From assembly GCF_007859735.1 (NCBI RefSeq), contig NZ_SIHI01000009.1, forward strand, positions 33,242 to 97,241: a stretch of DNA of 64,000 nt. Reading direction: 5' to 3'. The notes beneath the pieces are model-generated. The model did not search any database. It was not told where the DNA came from and saw only the letters and a list, made by a program, of their open reading frames with translations. The position numbers were made by a program, and so were the translations under genes. Of the stretch, positions 55,201 through 63,760 are shown in pieces; position 1 is the first letter of the stretch, and each line of letters opens with the position of its first letter. The stretch comes from Thalassoglobus neptunius. GTDB lineage: Bacteria; Planctomycetota; Planctomycetia; Planctomycetales; Planctomycetaceae.

Positions 55201-57717
55201 GCAATCCATTCGGAATGTGGCCTGCTTCGCTACTCTCCTCAAGCTCGCGCGATTGCGAATTTGTACTGGTGGAATTTTGGCGATTCCAAGATTAAGAAGA
55301 AGATCGAATCAAAGCTATCAGGGTTTGGTGTTGTCTCAGAGTTGTTTCCGGGGCTGGATCAGCAGAAAGCATATATTACTGAACTTCAGGATCAACTTTG
55401 GGAATGGTTCTCTGTTTGTGGGCTGTTTACAAACAAGGACTTTTATGGGGAACTGAATCGTGACTCTCTCTTGCTTTGCGAGGCGGCAGAGTATCTCTTT
55501 GAGGAATTGACGGACTCAGAGCGAAAATCGCGAGGAAATGTTTTTGTCACATCGCAGACGTCCGCAGATCTGTTTTCCGAGTTTCATGAGGAACTGCATC
55601 GGCGGGAAGTTGATCAAAGATTTGCTGATGCGATGAAAGCTGTCAGCCGAGATACAAGCTCGTGTTTCGAACTTGCTCGCGACTGGATCACCGCATTCCT
55701 GATCAATCATAAGAATGCTGACCAACTCATCAGCTATCGTGATGAAGTTGCGGAACTGATCATGGATGGTCAACTCGAGTCGACGGCGATTGTCTCAGCG
55801 CAATTGGAAATGAATCTCGAAGGGATGACCGGAAGCCATCCCGTGGTTTCCAACGGCGTTTATCAACTCCAGTACCATCAGTTTAATAATCGTCTGGCAC
55901 GGTTTGCGAATGAAGTCGTTCCGCAATACGAACGGTTCCATACCCTCAAGAAAGAACTGATTGAAGCTGCTCAGACAGAAATGCAGTTGGAAGACTCTCA
56001 GCCGCGTGTGTTGACATCGTTCGTCCGGAACAAGCTCATTGATGAAGTTTATCTTCCGCTGGTCGGTGATAATCTCGCAAAGCAAATCGGAGCGAGTGGA
56101 GAAGGGAAGAGAACAGATCGGCAGGGCCTGCTGTTGCTAATCTCTCCTCCTGGCTACGGTAAAACGACGCTGATGGAATACATCGCAAACCGGCTGGGGA
56201 TCATCTTCATGAAGATCAACGGTCCGGCGCTGGGGCATGAGGTGACTTCACTGGACCCGAATGCCGCTCCGAACGCAGGAGCACGCGAGGAGATTGACAA
56301 GCTTAGCCTTGCTTTCGAGATGGGCGACAATGTGATGATCTATCTCGACGATATTCAGCATTGCCATCCGGAGTTCTTGCAGAAGTTTATTAGTTTATGT
56401 GATGCTCAGCGAAAGATTGAAGGAGTTTATAAAGGAGTCGCGAAGACTTATGACTTTCGTGGAAAGAAGGTCGCAGTGGTCATGGCCGGAAATCCGTACA
56501 CCGAGAGTGGAGAGAAGTTTCGAATCCCGGACATGCTGAGCAATCGTGCCGATATCTATAACCTTGGCGAGATTATCGGAGACAGTGCACGCGCTTTCGA
56601 GTTGAGTTACATCGAGAACGCTCTGACCTCGAATCCAGTTCTGACTCAGCTGGCGAGTCGATCTCAGAAGGATGTTCATGCTGTTGTTGAACTTGCCGAA
56701 CGTGTCCGCCGCGGTGAAGAAATGACTTCCGAGGGCGTCGAGTTTGAATCGAACTATTCGATTGAGGAACTCAATGAGTTTGTCCAGACGATGACAAAGT
56801 TGATGTGCGTGCGCGATGTTGTGCTGAAAGTGAATCAGGCATATATCGCGTCGGCAGCCCAGAATGATGACTATCGAACTGAACCACCGTTCTTGCTTCA
56901 GGGTTCGTATCGAAACATGAATCGTATCGCTGAAAAGGTGATGCCGATCATGGATGGCGCCGAATTAGAAACGTTGATCGATTCCAGCTATCAGAATGAT
57001 GCACAAACTCTGACTTCAGGAACCGAAGCGAATCTATTAAAGTTTCGGGAACTCAACGGAACATTGACAGCTGAACAAAAGGAACGATGGGAAGCGATTA
57101 AGAAAGCGTTTCGACAGAATGTCAAGATGAAGGGGATTGATGCTGGCGACAAAGTTGGTCAGGTTATTCTCACGATTAACTCGCTCAACGAAGGTCTCGA
57201 CTCGATTCGGACAGCTGTGGTCGACGGAGCGAGTGCTCTGACAAAGTCGACGAATTCAGAACCACAGGAACAGGAATCGACTCGACTTCAAGACAATATT
57301 CAAAATGAGTTGAAAGTGTTGAGTGGTCACTTTGAAGCAGGGCTGCAGCAGCTTGCACATCTTGTTGATCGACCACTGAATGTGACTCTTCCCCCGATTC
57401 GATTTCCGCCTCTCGAAGTCCAATGGCCAGAGAATCTACCCGTTTCTTCAAAGGAGGCAGCCTCGAAATCTTCTGAAGTCAGTCAAGATCAGGACCGTGG
57501 ATCGTCAGATCGAATCACAGTCGTGAATAAGCTTCCGAGGTCTGTTTACGGGGTCCTCGAATCGCAGTTCAGCCTGATGCAGGAGTGGATGAAGCCGCTG
57601 ACGGAATTGGCAGTGAAGAATCAGGGGGAACTCTCGGAACTTGTTTCGATGGTTGAGCAATGTCTCAAGGACTATCGAAAGCTGCTCCGAAATATAGAGT
57701 CCGCGAAAGAGCGTTAA
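52240..57717 (+). CDS. Giant AAA+ ATPase, 'DNA repair ATPase' (DUF3686-like)
   Basis: This 1825-residue protein has no signal or membrane segment. Residues 1-45 are a helix, and about 55-460 form a large beta-rich region (YNVQFG, FKWLVHGG, VWRYIVFNEK). A helical, coiled-coil region runs from about 480 to 880, and a middle beta/alpha block from about 890 to 1290. The AAA+ module follows: Walker A G1305YGKTT1310, Walker B IYLDD (1368-1371, with Asp where Glu is usual), sensor-1 Asn1418 in AGNP and Arg1436 in NRAD. The tail has another coiled coil. The architecture matches the large DUF3686 'ATPase involved in DNA repair' family. Lying 158 bases after the flotillin gene, it is probably its cytosolic partner. 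Confidence 0.88.
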   Translation: MTETAPQPESESKLESGTYEILQNRLRKHADELRSRLSHLNDERKQVFGSIELKLLNTERITTENNCVPRDMVAVGDQFLFGYNVQFGLKSERSLSDVFGVYEFDDDSKSFNQRPLDVIRYPEFEKDFQDVYRYYKNATFEKFFVRGLHLYMVFRVGKDFSDIKSFKWLVHGGALEYLGNRSDHEVRYPSQHEFEWVKTTRDMQRHGLHPHISIEDKIFVETVGGDLTIKVEDNTESGKGVYEELVENSDQTLDDADIYYAFVGHTILLKIRPYQETVWRYIVFNEKTQKASRVDSIADSCVLLPDDHGLIFSNGYYLQSGEQKTFETSLQGLIFERRIVSPNGEDTLYVFYQPKLGDYVLLGYNVIEQKVDTPIVCHGFTMFQGGEMILQKSQQEAQKHHAIQVWQTPYVGEDYQAPTRTDSYLYKIGNRDIVRAMAECHEILSLVDKDDRYTGLYVDLEKRAIDILDSYFWIKEDDAFNLAIPLQEIRKTAAAAVDEYEKVVRVRKNTRSQTDSIVQQTRELLNRLGRQRFEGIDEYVESLSDFRRIRGDIIGLRELRYADLDLIANIEKEVSEASEQLSHRCVGFLLQDDALSPYVAAIEKEQAEIDQLERVAEAREVESRIAESANELEMLIEIVSNLRIDDATQRTSIIDNISAIFSRLNTARATLKRKTQELASVEGAAEFSSQLKLLNQSVVNYLDVCDTPQRCEEYLTKLMVQLEELEGKFAEFDEFILQLTEKREEVASAFESRRMQLLEKRNRRANALADAADRILKGVKNRVDSMDEVRDIHGYFASDLMIEKVRNIVADLEELGDSVKVDDIQSKLKSIRDDSIRQLKDRKELYEDGDHVIRFGNHRFSVNTQVLDLTLVFRDGEPTFHLTGTDFYEPIGSAELRETEEVWSMEVVSENKNVYRAEYLAYQILLAIQSGDLSLSDEVGTDRERGDHFQVDELLPVVQRFMGPRYREGYSKGVHDHDAAIILQSLLAIHSECGLLRYSPQARAIANLYWWNFGDSKIKKKIESKLSGFGVVSELFPGLDQQKAYITELQDQLWEWFSVCGLFTNKDFYGELNRDSLLLCEAAEYLFEELTDSERKSRGNVFVTSQTSADLFSEFHEELHRREVDQRFADAMKAVSRDTSSCFELARDWITAFLINHKNADQLISYRDEVAELIMDGQLESTAIVSAQLEMNLEGMTGSHPVVSNGVYQLQYHQFNNRLARFANEVVPQYERFHTLKKELIEAAQTEMQLEDSQPRVLTSFVRNKLIDEVYLPLVGDNLAKQIGASGEGKRTDRQGLLLLISPPGYGKTTLMEYIANRLGIIFMKINGPALGHEVTSLDPNAAPNAGAREEIDKLSLAFEMGDNVMIYLDDIQHCHPEFLQKFISLCDAQRKIEGVYKGVAKTYDFRGKKVAVVMAGNPYTESGEKFRIPDMLSNRADIYNLGEIIGDSARAFELSYIENALTSNPVLTQLASRSQKDVHAVVELAERVRRGEEMTSEGVEFESNYSIEELNEFVQTMTKLMCVRDVVLKVNQAYIASAAQNDDYRTEPPFLLQGSYRNMNRIAEKVMPIMDGAELETLIDSSYQNDAQTLTSGTEANLLKFRELNGTLTAEQKERWEAIKKAFRQNVKMKGIDAGDKVGQVILTINSLNEGLDSIRTAVVDGASALTKSTNSEPQEQESTRLQDNIQNELKVLSGHFEAGLQQLAHLVDRPLNVTLPPIRFPPLEVQWPENLPVSSKEAASKSSEVSQDQDRGSSDRITVVNKLPRSVYGVLESQFSLMQEWMKPLTELAVKNQGELSELVSMVEQCLKDYRKLLRNIESAKER

Positions 57718-57775
57718 ATGATCTTATCGAGTTTCTAAACGCTCACCTGTAAGTGTTCTTTTCATCGCGACGGTG

Positions 57776-57804
57776 TTCACTCGTTCGAGTGAAAAGTTGT
57801 TTTC
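57776..57804 (+). terminator. Intrinsic terminator after the giant ATPase
   Basis: TTCACTC (57776-57782), loop GTTC, then GAGTGAA (57787-57793) form a seven-base-pair stem followed by AAGTTGTTTTC. It lies 59 bases after the ATPase stop and before the convergent MoaD-like gene. The T-run is interrupted, so efficiency is uncertain. Confidence 0.5.
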
Positions 57805-57815
57805 TAAGAGGTCGT

Positions 57816-58076
57816 TTAACCTCCGACGTCGGCAGTGAGTATTAGAACGTTGTCATTTTCCTGGAGCGGACAGGCGCGGTCTCTTGTGGTCGTTTTTCCA
57901 TTGACCGAGACGAGAACGTCCTTGGTGAGTTGTTCTTCCTCCATGCACGTATCGCGAAAATCGGGATACTGCTGTGCGAGAAGGTTGAGAAGATTGCCAA
58001 TCGTCGTCGCTTCGAGAGTGGTGTGTGAAACGCCGGTACGTTGTCGGGGAATTCCGAAGAATTCAACTTTGACCAT
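57816..58076 (-). CDS. MoaD/ThiS-family sulfur carrier
   Basis: This 86-residue beta-grasp protein ends in the Gly-Gly (ILTADVGG) that is adenylated and thiocarboxylated to donate sulfur, as in molybdopterin synthase small subunit. The start is ATG 58076 (GGGAACG upstream) rather than GTG 58082. Either choice overlaps the CoaB-like gene by 14-20 bases. MoaE, MoeB and other Mo-cofactor genes are not in the window, so thiamine, tRNA or other sulfur transfer is possible. Confidence 0.88.
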   Translation of the reverse strand: MVKVEFFGIPRQRTGVSHTTLEATTIGNLLNLLAQQYPDFRDTCMEEEQLTKDVLVSVNGKTTTRDRACPLQENDNVLILTADVGG

Positions 58077-58701
58077 GGCCACGTTCCCGGTTCTCCGCGA
58101 TCCAATGAACGAGGGAGTCCGCGACTTCCGACTTTGACCCCGCCCACGTCGCTTGAGTCGTTTCGTCCGCCGCGATGAGTTCGACCTGATTGGAGTCTGC
58201 TCCGATGGCTGCCGGGGAATTCAAGACAATCCAATCGCAGTTTTTGCGTCGAAGTTTCTGGAGCGCATTCTCCCGGGGATTCTGAGCTTCCAGTGCAAAC
58301 CCAACGACCCAGCGATTTTGTTTTCTCGTTCCGAGTTCCGCCAGAACGTCGTCGGTTTCAATCATTTCGATGGTGACGGGGTTTCCCGTTTTCGACAGTT
58401 TGCCTGCGACTCGCACGATTGGACGGTAATCGCAGACCGCAGCCGCAGCGATCACTCCATCGCATTGGTCGAACGCTTCGACTGAAGCGTCGCGCATTTC
58501 ACGAGTGGTCACAACGGGATGAAACTCGCATCCGGGAGGAGGAGGCAGATCGACGGGGCCGCTGACGAGGACCATCTCCCAGCCGAGTTTCAGCCCGGCA
58601 CTGACGATGGCATAACCCATTTTTCCGCTGCTGGCGTTCGACAGATATCTGACTTCATCGAGGTACTCTCGGGTCGGGCCGGCAGTCACGAGCACACGCA
58701 T
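58063..58701 (-). CDS. coaB: Stand-alone phosphopantothenate-cysteine ligase (CoaB domain)
   Basis: The 212-residue protein matches only the C-terminal CoaB half of bacterial CoaBC: VTAGPTREYLDEVRYLSNAS, SSGKMGYAIV, AAAVCDYRPI, and KLSKTG then GFALEAQN and NSPAAIGAD. It couples 4'-phosphopantothenate to cysteine with CTP or ATP in coenzyme A synthesis. The CoaC decarboxylase domain must be encoded elsewhere. Planctomycetes often keep the two functions as separate genes. Confidence 0.92.
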   Translation of the reverse strand: MRVLVTAGPTREYLDEVRYLSNASSGKMGYAIVSAGLKLGWEMVLVSGPVDLPPPPGCEFHPVVTTREMRDASVEAFDQCDGVIAAAAVCDYRPIVRVAGKLSKTGNPVTIEMIETDDVLAELGTRKQNRWVVGFALEAQNPRENALQKLRRKNCDWIVLNSPAAIGADSNQVELIAADETTQATWAGSKSEVADSLVHWIAENRERGHGQS

Positions 58702-58769
58702 AACACTTCACTTTCTTTTCGCAGTCGTGTTGAGAGGGTCAAAACTGCGACGTTCACAGGGGTGCTCAT

Positions 58770-59639
58770 TCAGTCTCTGGCATCCGATTCGATTTTTGCC
58801 ATGAGTAACTTCATGTCTTCCCAGACGGGTTTCTTAGCTTCAGGATTTCGCAAGAGATAGGACGGGTGATAAGTGCAAAGAACTTTCGCGTTTCGATAGT
58901 CGAAGAATTTTCCTCGCATTTTTCCGATGCTCACATCTTGATTCAGTAAATTCTTCGCGGCAACTGATCCCCAGCAGACGATGTATTCCGGTTGGACCAG
59001 TTCAATCTGCCCGTCGAGATATTCGCGACAATTACTGGCTTCTTCCGGTGTCGGGTTCCGGTTTCCTGGTGGTCGGCATCGAAGGATGTTGCAGATGTAT
59101 AAGTCCGGCCGCTTCCAGCCGCAGGCTTCGATGATTCGATTGAGTAGCTGGCCAGCTTTCCCGACGAACGGTTCGCCCTGTCGGTCTTCGTCCGCTCCCG
59201 GAGCTTCTCCGATGAACATGATCTTCGCGTTGGGATTGCCGACTCCGAAGACTGTTTGCGTTCGTTGTTCAGCGAGCTCCTGGCAGCGAGTGCAGGTGGC
59301 GACACGCTCGGCGAGTTCGGTGAGAGTTTTCGCTGGGAGGACAGGCTGATCGGGAGATGTGACGTCGCTTACCGGCGATTGGTTTTCTGGGAGAATCGCA
59401 GTGTCATGAGACGTTGATGGGTTCACGCGATCGGTCTGGGAATCTGCTTCCGGAATTTGTTCGGAGTGAATTTCTGGCGGGCTAGCTTCGTCAGCTCTCG
59501 CGTCCGTTTCGATTGCGGGACCATTTTCCGATGCCGCCATTGCGATGGCTGCGTCCCAATGTGGCAAATGAGTCACACCGGCGCGAGACAGGTCACGCAG
59601 GAGTTGCAGTGTGGCGCGTTGTGTTGAATTGTCGGACAC
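58770..59639 (-). CDS. Family-4 uracil-DNA glycosylase with N-terminal extension
   Basis: The 289-residue protein has an Fe-S-containing family-4 UDG domain (about 110-285). It contains [42 protein letters not shown] and the catalytic-type HPSYLLR. Cysteines of the 4Fe-4S cluster are in CxxC plus later positions. It removes uracil from DNA. The first 100 residues are acidic, Ser/Pro-rich and probably disordered, which is longer than the family core. The start abuts the stop of the propeller-peroxidase gene. Confidence 0.95.
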   Translation of the reverse strand: MSDNSTQRATLQLLRDLSRAGVTHLPHWDAAIAMAASENGPAIETDARADEASPPEIHSEQIPEADSQTDRVNPSTSHDTAILPENQSPVSDVTSPDQPVLPAKTLTELAERVATCTRCQELAEQRTQTVFGVGNPNAKIMFIGEAPGADEDRQGEPFVGKAGQLLNRIIEACGWKRPDLYICNILRCRPPGNRNPTPEEASNCREYLDGQIELVQPEYIVCWGSVAAKNLLNQDVSIGKMRGKFFDYRNAKVLCTYHPSYLLRNPEAKKPVWEDMKLLMAKIESDARD

Positions 59640-61472
59640 TTACAGGCTTTCCAGAAAACGAATCAGTGCTTCGACGTCGTTGGGGTTGAGTGTCTCGTCA
59701 AGTTGATGACTTTGATTGACAATGACATCGTGAAGAGTTTTCGCACGGCGATCATGGAAGAAACCGCGTCGGTATCCGACGCCATTGAGAGAAGGGGGAT
59801 TGAACTTCTGATTTCCGTGCTCGTCGGCGATTCCGACATTGTAGATGGAATCGGACGTAAATGTCAGTGGAGGGACATGACAACTGACACACCCTTGACG
59901 GTCGAAAATCGCTCGCCCCCGCGAAATAGTCCGTGTGTCTTCCAAGCTTCGCGATGGCTGAAAGGGAGGCGGAGAATTGAGAGTGTGCAGATAAGCGACG
60001 AGATCGTTGACCTCCCGTGCGGACGGCGATTCCCCGCGCATCGTCAAGATCGCGGATTGCCGCACTTGATCATGCAACGTTGACTTGCTTCCATTCCATC
60101 CCCAGGGAGTGTTGTCACGCCCTCCAAGTAGAGACAGCACCCGCTTTGGTGCTCCGGAATCCCCGTCTCCAAAGGTGTCTGCAAGCCCATAGTGAGTGTG
60201 TCCTCGAACGTGACAACTATGACAGCTGAACCATTCGAAGCGGGAAAGTGACCCATCAAAAAAGAGGCGTTCGCCGCGGTCTGCGGGTGTTTCCGTTCTT
60301 CGAGGCCCGAGAGGAATGACTCTCTCGACGTGATTCTCTTCGGTTGAAATGACGGAAATTGTCTCGTCAAACTGGTTCAGGCAATACAGCGAGTCTTCAG
60401 CAGGAGAAAGCAAGAGATCAACAGGTCGGTCGCCGACGGGAGTGAGGGAAAGGTTGACGCCGTATTTGTTGAGGCGAAGGACTTCATCATTGCCGGAGAT
60501 GGCAACGAACCGCGATCCTGTGCTGTCGATGGCGATTGCGCCGGGATCTGCTGCTCCGTGTGAGGGCTCCCCCAGTTCGCCGACGAGTCGAGGGATCAAT
60601 TCGGCGGAGTCGACGTCATTCGTTTTGAGATCGAGTTCCTGAATGACATTTTCAATCACAGCCCCGTTGGCGATCCGATCAATGGTCGTTGCCCCGTCCG
60701 CATGGTGAATCTGATGTGTGATCATCAGTCGAGTGGGGGTGAGAAAACTGAGACCAGCAATGTTGTGGCCTCCAGTTTCGATGACATCGAGAATCTCCCC
60801 TGTCGAAGTGGCGATCAGTGCGAGAGAACCACCGAACGCATCAGCCACGATGAGATGTTCTCCATCGGGGCTGATTTGAAGAGTTCCGGCTTCGAATGCG
60901 AGTTCGATGCGATTTGAGATTCGTAGCGGTTTCGCATCATCAATCAGCCAGACACATCGGTCCCAGACTGAACTGACAGCTATCGTGGGCCCATGGACTG
61001 CCACGTACGACTCCATCCGCCGCGATGTCAGATTCAGCGATTCCGCTTCAAAGACTTTTCCTGCTTCAATTTCTACGATCAACAATTTTCCCGGAGGAGA
61101 AGTCGTGACCGCGAATCGCTTTGTCCGGGATGAGGGGGAATCGGCCAGAGATGTTAATGCGAAAGGACTTGCAGAGAGGGCAAACTCAGTTGCGGTGTCT
61201 TGATTCGCAAGATCGATGAGACTTAGCGAAGCTGAGCGGCGGTTGGCGACGAGAATTTGTTCGCCGGGGATGACCCAGTCCATTTGCACGGGGCGGCGGG
61301 GATTCGTGGTCGGCGTTGCCTGAAGTTCGATCGGGGAAAGACGAATGCGTGTCTCTTCAGCGTGTGTCACCATGCTCAGAAGAACAAGCAGGCAACACAC
61401 GCATCGAGAACGCAGGTGCGAAAACAAGTTGATAGAAGTGTGAGACCGTGTCATGAGGCGATTGTAATTCAT
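59640..61472 (-). CDS. Exported beta-propeller/di-heme cytochrome peroxidase-like protein
   Basis: The 610-residue protein has a signal segment (CVCCLLVLLSMVTHA) and a YVTN/NHL-type beta-propeller (about 55-395: VANRRSASLSLIDLAN, LLLSPAEDSLYCLNQ). Two c-type heme motifs follow, CHSCH (about residue 415) and CVSCH (about 525), in a MauG/cytochrome c peroxidase-like arrangement with an intervening GGRDNTPWGWNG segment. It probably works in the periplasm as a redox enzyme or electron carrier. Its stop codon lies immediately before the uracil-DNA glycosylase start, but a functional link between the two is not evident. Confidence 0.88.
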   Translation of the reverse strand: MNYNRLMTRSHTSINLFSHLRSRCVCCLLVLLSMVTHAEETRIRLSPIELQATPTTNPRRPVQMDWVIPGEQILVANRRSASLSLIDLANQDTATEFALSASPFALTSLADSPSSRTKRFAVTTSPPGKLLIVEIEAGKVFEAESLNLTSRRMESYVAVHGPTIAVSSVWDRCVWLIDDAKPLRISNRIELAFEAGTLQISPDGEHLIVADAFGGSLALIATSTGEILDVIETGGHNIAGLSFLTPTRLMITHQIHHADGATTIDRIANGAVIENVIQELDLKTNDVDSAELIPRLVGELGEPSHGAADPGAIAIDSTGSRFVAISGNDEVLRLNKYGVNLSLTPVGDRPVDLLLSPAEDSLYCLNQFDETISVISTEENHVERVIPLGPRRTETPADRGERLFFDGSLSRFEWFSCHSCHVRGHTHYGLADTFGDGDSGAPKRVLSLLGGRDNTPWGWNGSKSTLHDQVRQSAILTMRGESPSAREVNDLVAYLHTLNSPPPFQPSRSLEDTRTISRGRAIFDRQGCVSCHVPPLTFTSDSIYNVGIADEHGNQKFNPPSLNGVGYRRGFFHDRRAKTLHDVIVNQSHQLDETLNPNDVEALIRFLESL

Positions 61473-61527
61473 GACCGGCCACTTCGAAATGTTCTCGCCG
61501 CTGATCGAGCGGTCCGAAGAGTCGCTG

Positions 61528-61902
61528 CTACTCCTGGTCGTTTTCGGCAGGAGTTGCTGGTTGCTGGCCTCGCGGTTTGGACTGAATCGATTCTTCCCGA
61601 AGTTCTTTCAGCCGCAATCGCTGTCCGGCAGTCAGTTCTGCTTCCATGGCTGCGTTCCGTTCAGACACGACTGCTTTCAGTTGATTTCGAAGTTCTTCGA
61701 TTCGTTCTTCATAGGTATTGTGGATCTGTTTCAACTTTTCTCGCTGAGACGGCGAGACTCCAATTTTGCCGTAATGGAAGGGCAATCGGAAGGTCGCTTC
61801 TCGCTGTGAAGTAGAATCACTCTCTTGTGCGAGATTGACCTTCACTTGAGCACTCAGCAAGAGAACGAACCCACACAATCCAATCGCGAACATACTTTTC
61901 AT
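61528..61902 (-). CDS. Spy/CpxP-like periplasmic protein
   Basis: The 124-residue product has a signal peptide ending near SAQVKVNLAQ. The mature part has two LTxxQ-like helical segments: VSPSQREKLKQIHNTYEERI and TAGQRLRLKELREE, which fits the Spy/CpxP envelope-stress chaperone or metal-sensor fold. It ends in a Pro/Gln-rich tail. Identification rests on length and motif style. Confidence 0.72.
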   Translation of the reverse strand: MKSMFAIGLCGFVLLLSAQVKVNLAQESDSTSQREATFRLPFHYGKIGVSPSQREKLKQIHNTYEERIEELRNQLKAVVSERNAAMEAELTAGQRLRLKELREESIQSKPRGQQPATPAENDQE

Positions 61903-62191
61903 GATCAAACAACTTTCTTGGTCAAGTCCAAAAGCGTTGGTGAATCGGGGGGAGCGATCAGCAAGTCGATGACTCTTTTGAATCGTGTCGATAAAGTGAT
62001 GCTGATTGAATCAAAAAGGCTACGGAGTGCGGAAAGCAGTTGCAAGGTTTTCAAGGCGACTCCCGTTCGGTTCGATAAGAACCGAGAGCGATGTTGAGAT
62101 GTTTCGAAGAACTTGCAACCGCTTGTCGATCGAAATAGCTTGTACAAGTATATTGTATGAGGCAGAAACAAAGGATCAGTCAGTGGGGAAG

Positions 62192-63340
62192 ATGAAGAGA
62201 CTTGCAACGCTACTGCTGGCTGTTGTATCGATGTCCTCGATTCAATGTTTCGGTCAGACTTCCGAGGATTCGTTGGAGGTCGTTGGCTTTGACGGTCCTT
62301 CTGTCGAGTCGGTTGAGGCTGTCTGGGCTGGGGAAATATCGCGAGTCACAACGGCGAGAATCGAATCGCAAGTCTCCTCAGGCGCACTCTGGGAACCGCT
62401 GCAAATTTCCCCTCGTGAAATTGCGCTCAAGATCGATTCCATCGAGACTTCGGATCCTGAAGAAAAAATTTATCAGCTGATTGAAGTCTTCAACCCGGAA
62501 GCGTTCAAGCAATACAAGTCGTATTCCGGACCGGGTGAGTGGACGATGACATTTGTTGAGACTCTTCTTAACAATGGCGTGAGTGAACGGACGACAGGAC
62601 CGGAATTCGATCATGTCATGGTCGACGATTTACATCTTGTCAAATCGTTTCCACTTAAAGATCCTCCGACAGATGAAACAATTAAAGCCTATGATCGGTC
62701 TCAGCCGAGATGGGGGTTTTATCGTCTTGTCTCCTATCTGCCGACGAGTGAGCTTACGAATTTCCGCCCGGTTGAAGTCGAACCATTGCCTTCAGAGGGA
62801 AATACGGTCGGCGAATACATCGTTCGAAATGCTTCGGGATCGACAGTCGCGATTGACGGCGAACATCTTCTTCCGCTCGAAATCGTCATTCGGAAATCTG
62901 AAGATGCGATTCCAAGTCAGGTCAAGTACTTCCGTGATTACACACTTTTCCCCGGAGACGTGCTCATGCCACTTGAACACTACGAATTTCATTTCGACTC
63001 AGAGGGAAAATTGAAGAGTTGGTCGGTGAAGTTGATTCGGTCGGCTGTCTTCAATGTCGAGCTGAATGAATCCGAATTTCAGATGCCGGCGTCTGCTGGG
63101 GCGATTGCCATCGATTTTCGAAACCCGGAATACACGCGGGGAAATACGCTTCAGCAAAGCTTTTCCGATGTGAAAGAATATTTTCTGGCCCAGTCCGAGT
63201 ACATCAAAAACATGCAACCGGAGCCACCTCTCGAGTCCTCGATCCGCGAAGTGAATTTCAGTTGGCGTTCGTTGTTGTTGATCTTGAACGGGATTGTTCT
63301 AATGGTGATCGGATTTGTCTTATGGCGAAGGCAAGTTTGA
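62192..63340 (+). CDS. Secreted protein with LolA-like features and C-terminal membrane anchor
   Basis: The 382-residue protein starts at ATG 62192 after GGGGA. It has a signal peptide (KRLATLLLAVVSMSSIQCFG) and one C-terminal helix followed by WRRQV, so it is anchored with its bulk outside. The body has a long alternating beta pattern (LEVVGFDGPS, FRDYTLFPGD, FNVELNESEFQMPA), slightly like LolA/LppX lipoprotein carriers in the FNVELN...F-P segment. That resemblance is weak. No family recognised with confidence. Confidence 0.75.
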   Translation: MKRLATLLLAVVSMSSIQCFGQTSEDSLEVVGFDGPSVESVEAVWAGEISRVTTARIESQVSSGALWEPLQISPREIALKIDSIETSDPEEKIYQLIEVFNPEAFKQYKSYSGPGEWTMTFVETLLNNGVSERTTGPEFDHVMVDDLHLVKSFPLKDPPTDETIKAYDRSQPRWGFYRLVSYLPTSELTNFRPVEVEPLPSEGNTVGEYIVRNASGSTVAIDGEHLLPLEIVIRKSEDAIPSQVKYFRDYTLFPGDVLMPLEHYEFHFDSEGKLKSWSVKLIRSAVFNVELNESEFQMPASAGAIAIDFRNPEYTRGNTLQQSFSDVKEYFLAQSEYIKNMQPEPPLESSIREVNFSWRSLLLILNGIVLMVIGFVLWRRQV

Positions 63341-63460
63341 CTTGCGTGCGTGAGTCGAAAGCGATTGTGAGAGCGTGTCTACGTTGGACTGCTGTGAATT
63401 CAGAAGGCTGCAGGTAGGCACTCATTTACAGACGAGAGCAAACTCTCTGGAAAGTCGGCA

Positions 63461-63760
63461 ATGAAAGTTCGTTCGATCTTTGGATTCGTCTTGGTTGTGT
63501 TCGGTATGGGGATCGTCGCGAGCGGAGTCTCGATGCAGCTACAAGCCCTGGACTGTCAGGCAACCGCGTCTCAAACGGGGATGAAATGCGATCGTTCCAA
63601 ACCGATCCATCAACTCGACAACCCAACAGTGGATTCAAGCTGTGAAGCTGATGGTCCGGACGATTGCGTCGCTGGCGCCCAGTCTCAGTGCGAATCACTC
63701 GAAGGCTATGAGGTTGCCAAGAATGGAGAGTGTGTTGTGGATATTTACTATCCATACTAA
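63461..63760 (+). CDS. Small secreted cysteine-containing protein next to an IS end
   Basis: The 99-residue product has an N-terminal hydrophobic signal or anchor (FGFVLVVFGMGIVASGV). The mature part has six Cys (about residues 32, 43, 61, 69, 77 and 91), suggesting disulfides and an extracytoplasmic site, and it is acidic. Its TAA stop (63758-63760) lies exactly at the start of an insertion-sequence end, so the native C-terminus may be unchanged or altered. No family recognised. Confidence 0.7.
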   Translation: MKVRSIFGFVLVVFGMGIVASGVSMQLQALDCQATASQTGMKCDRSKPIHQLDNPTVDSSCEADGPDDCVAGAQSQCESLEGYEVAKNGECVVDIYYPY

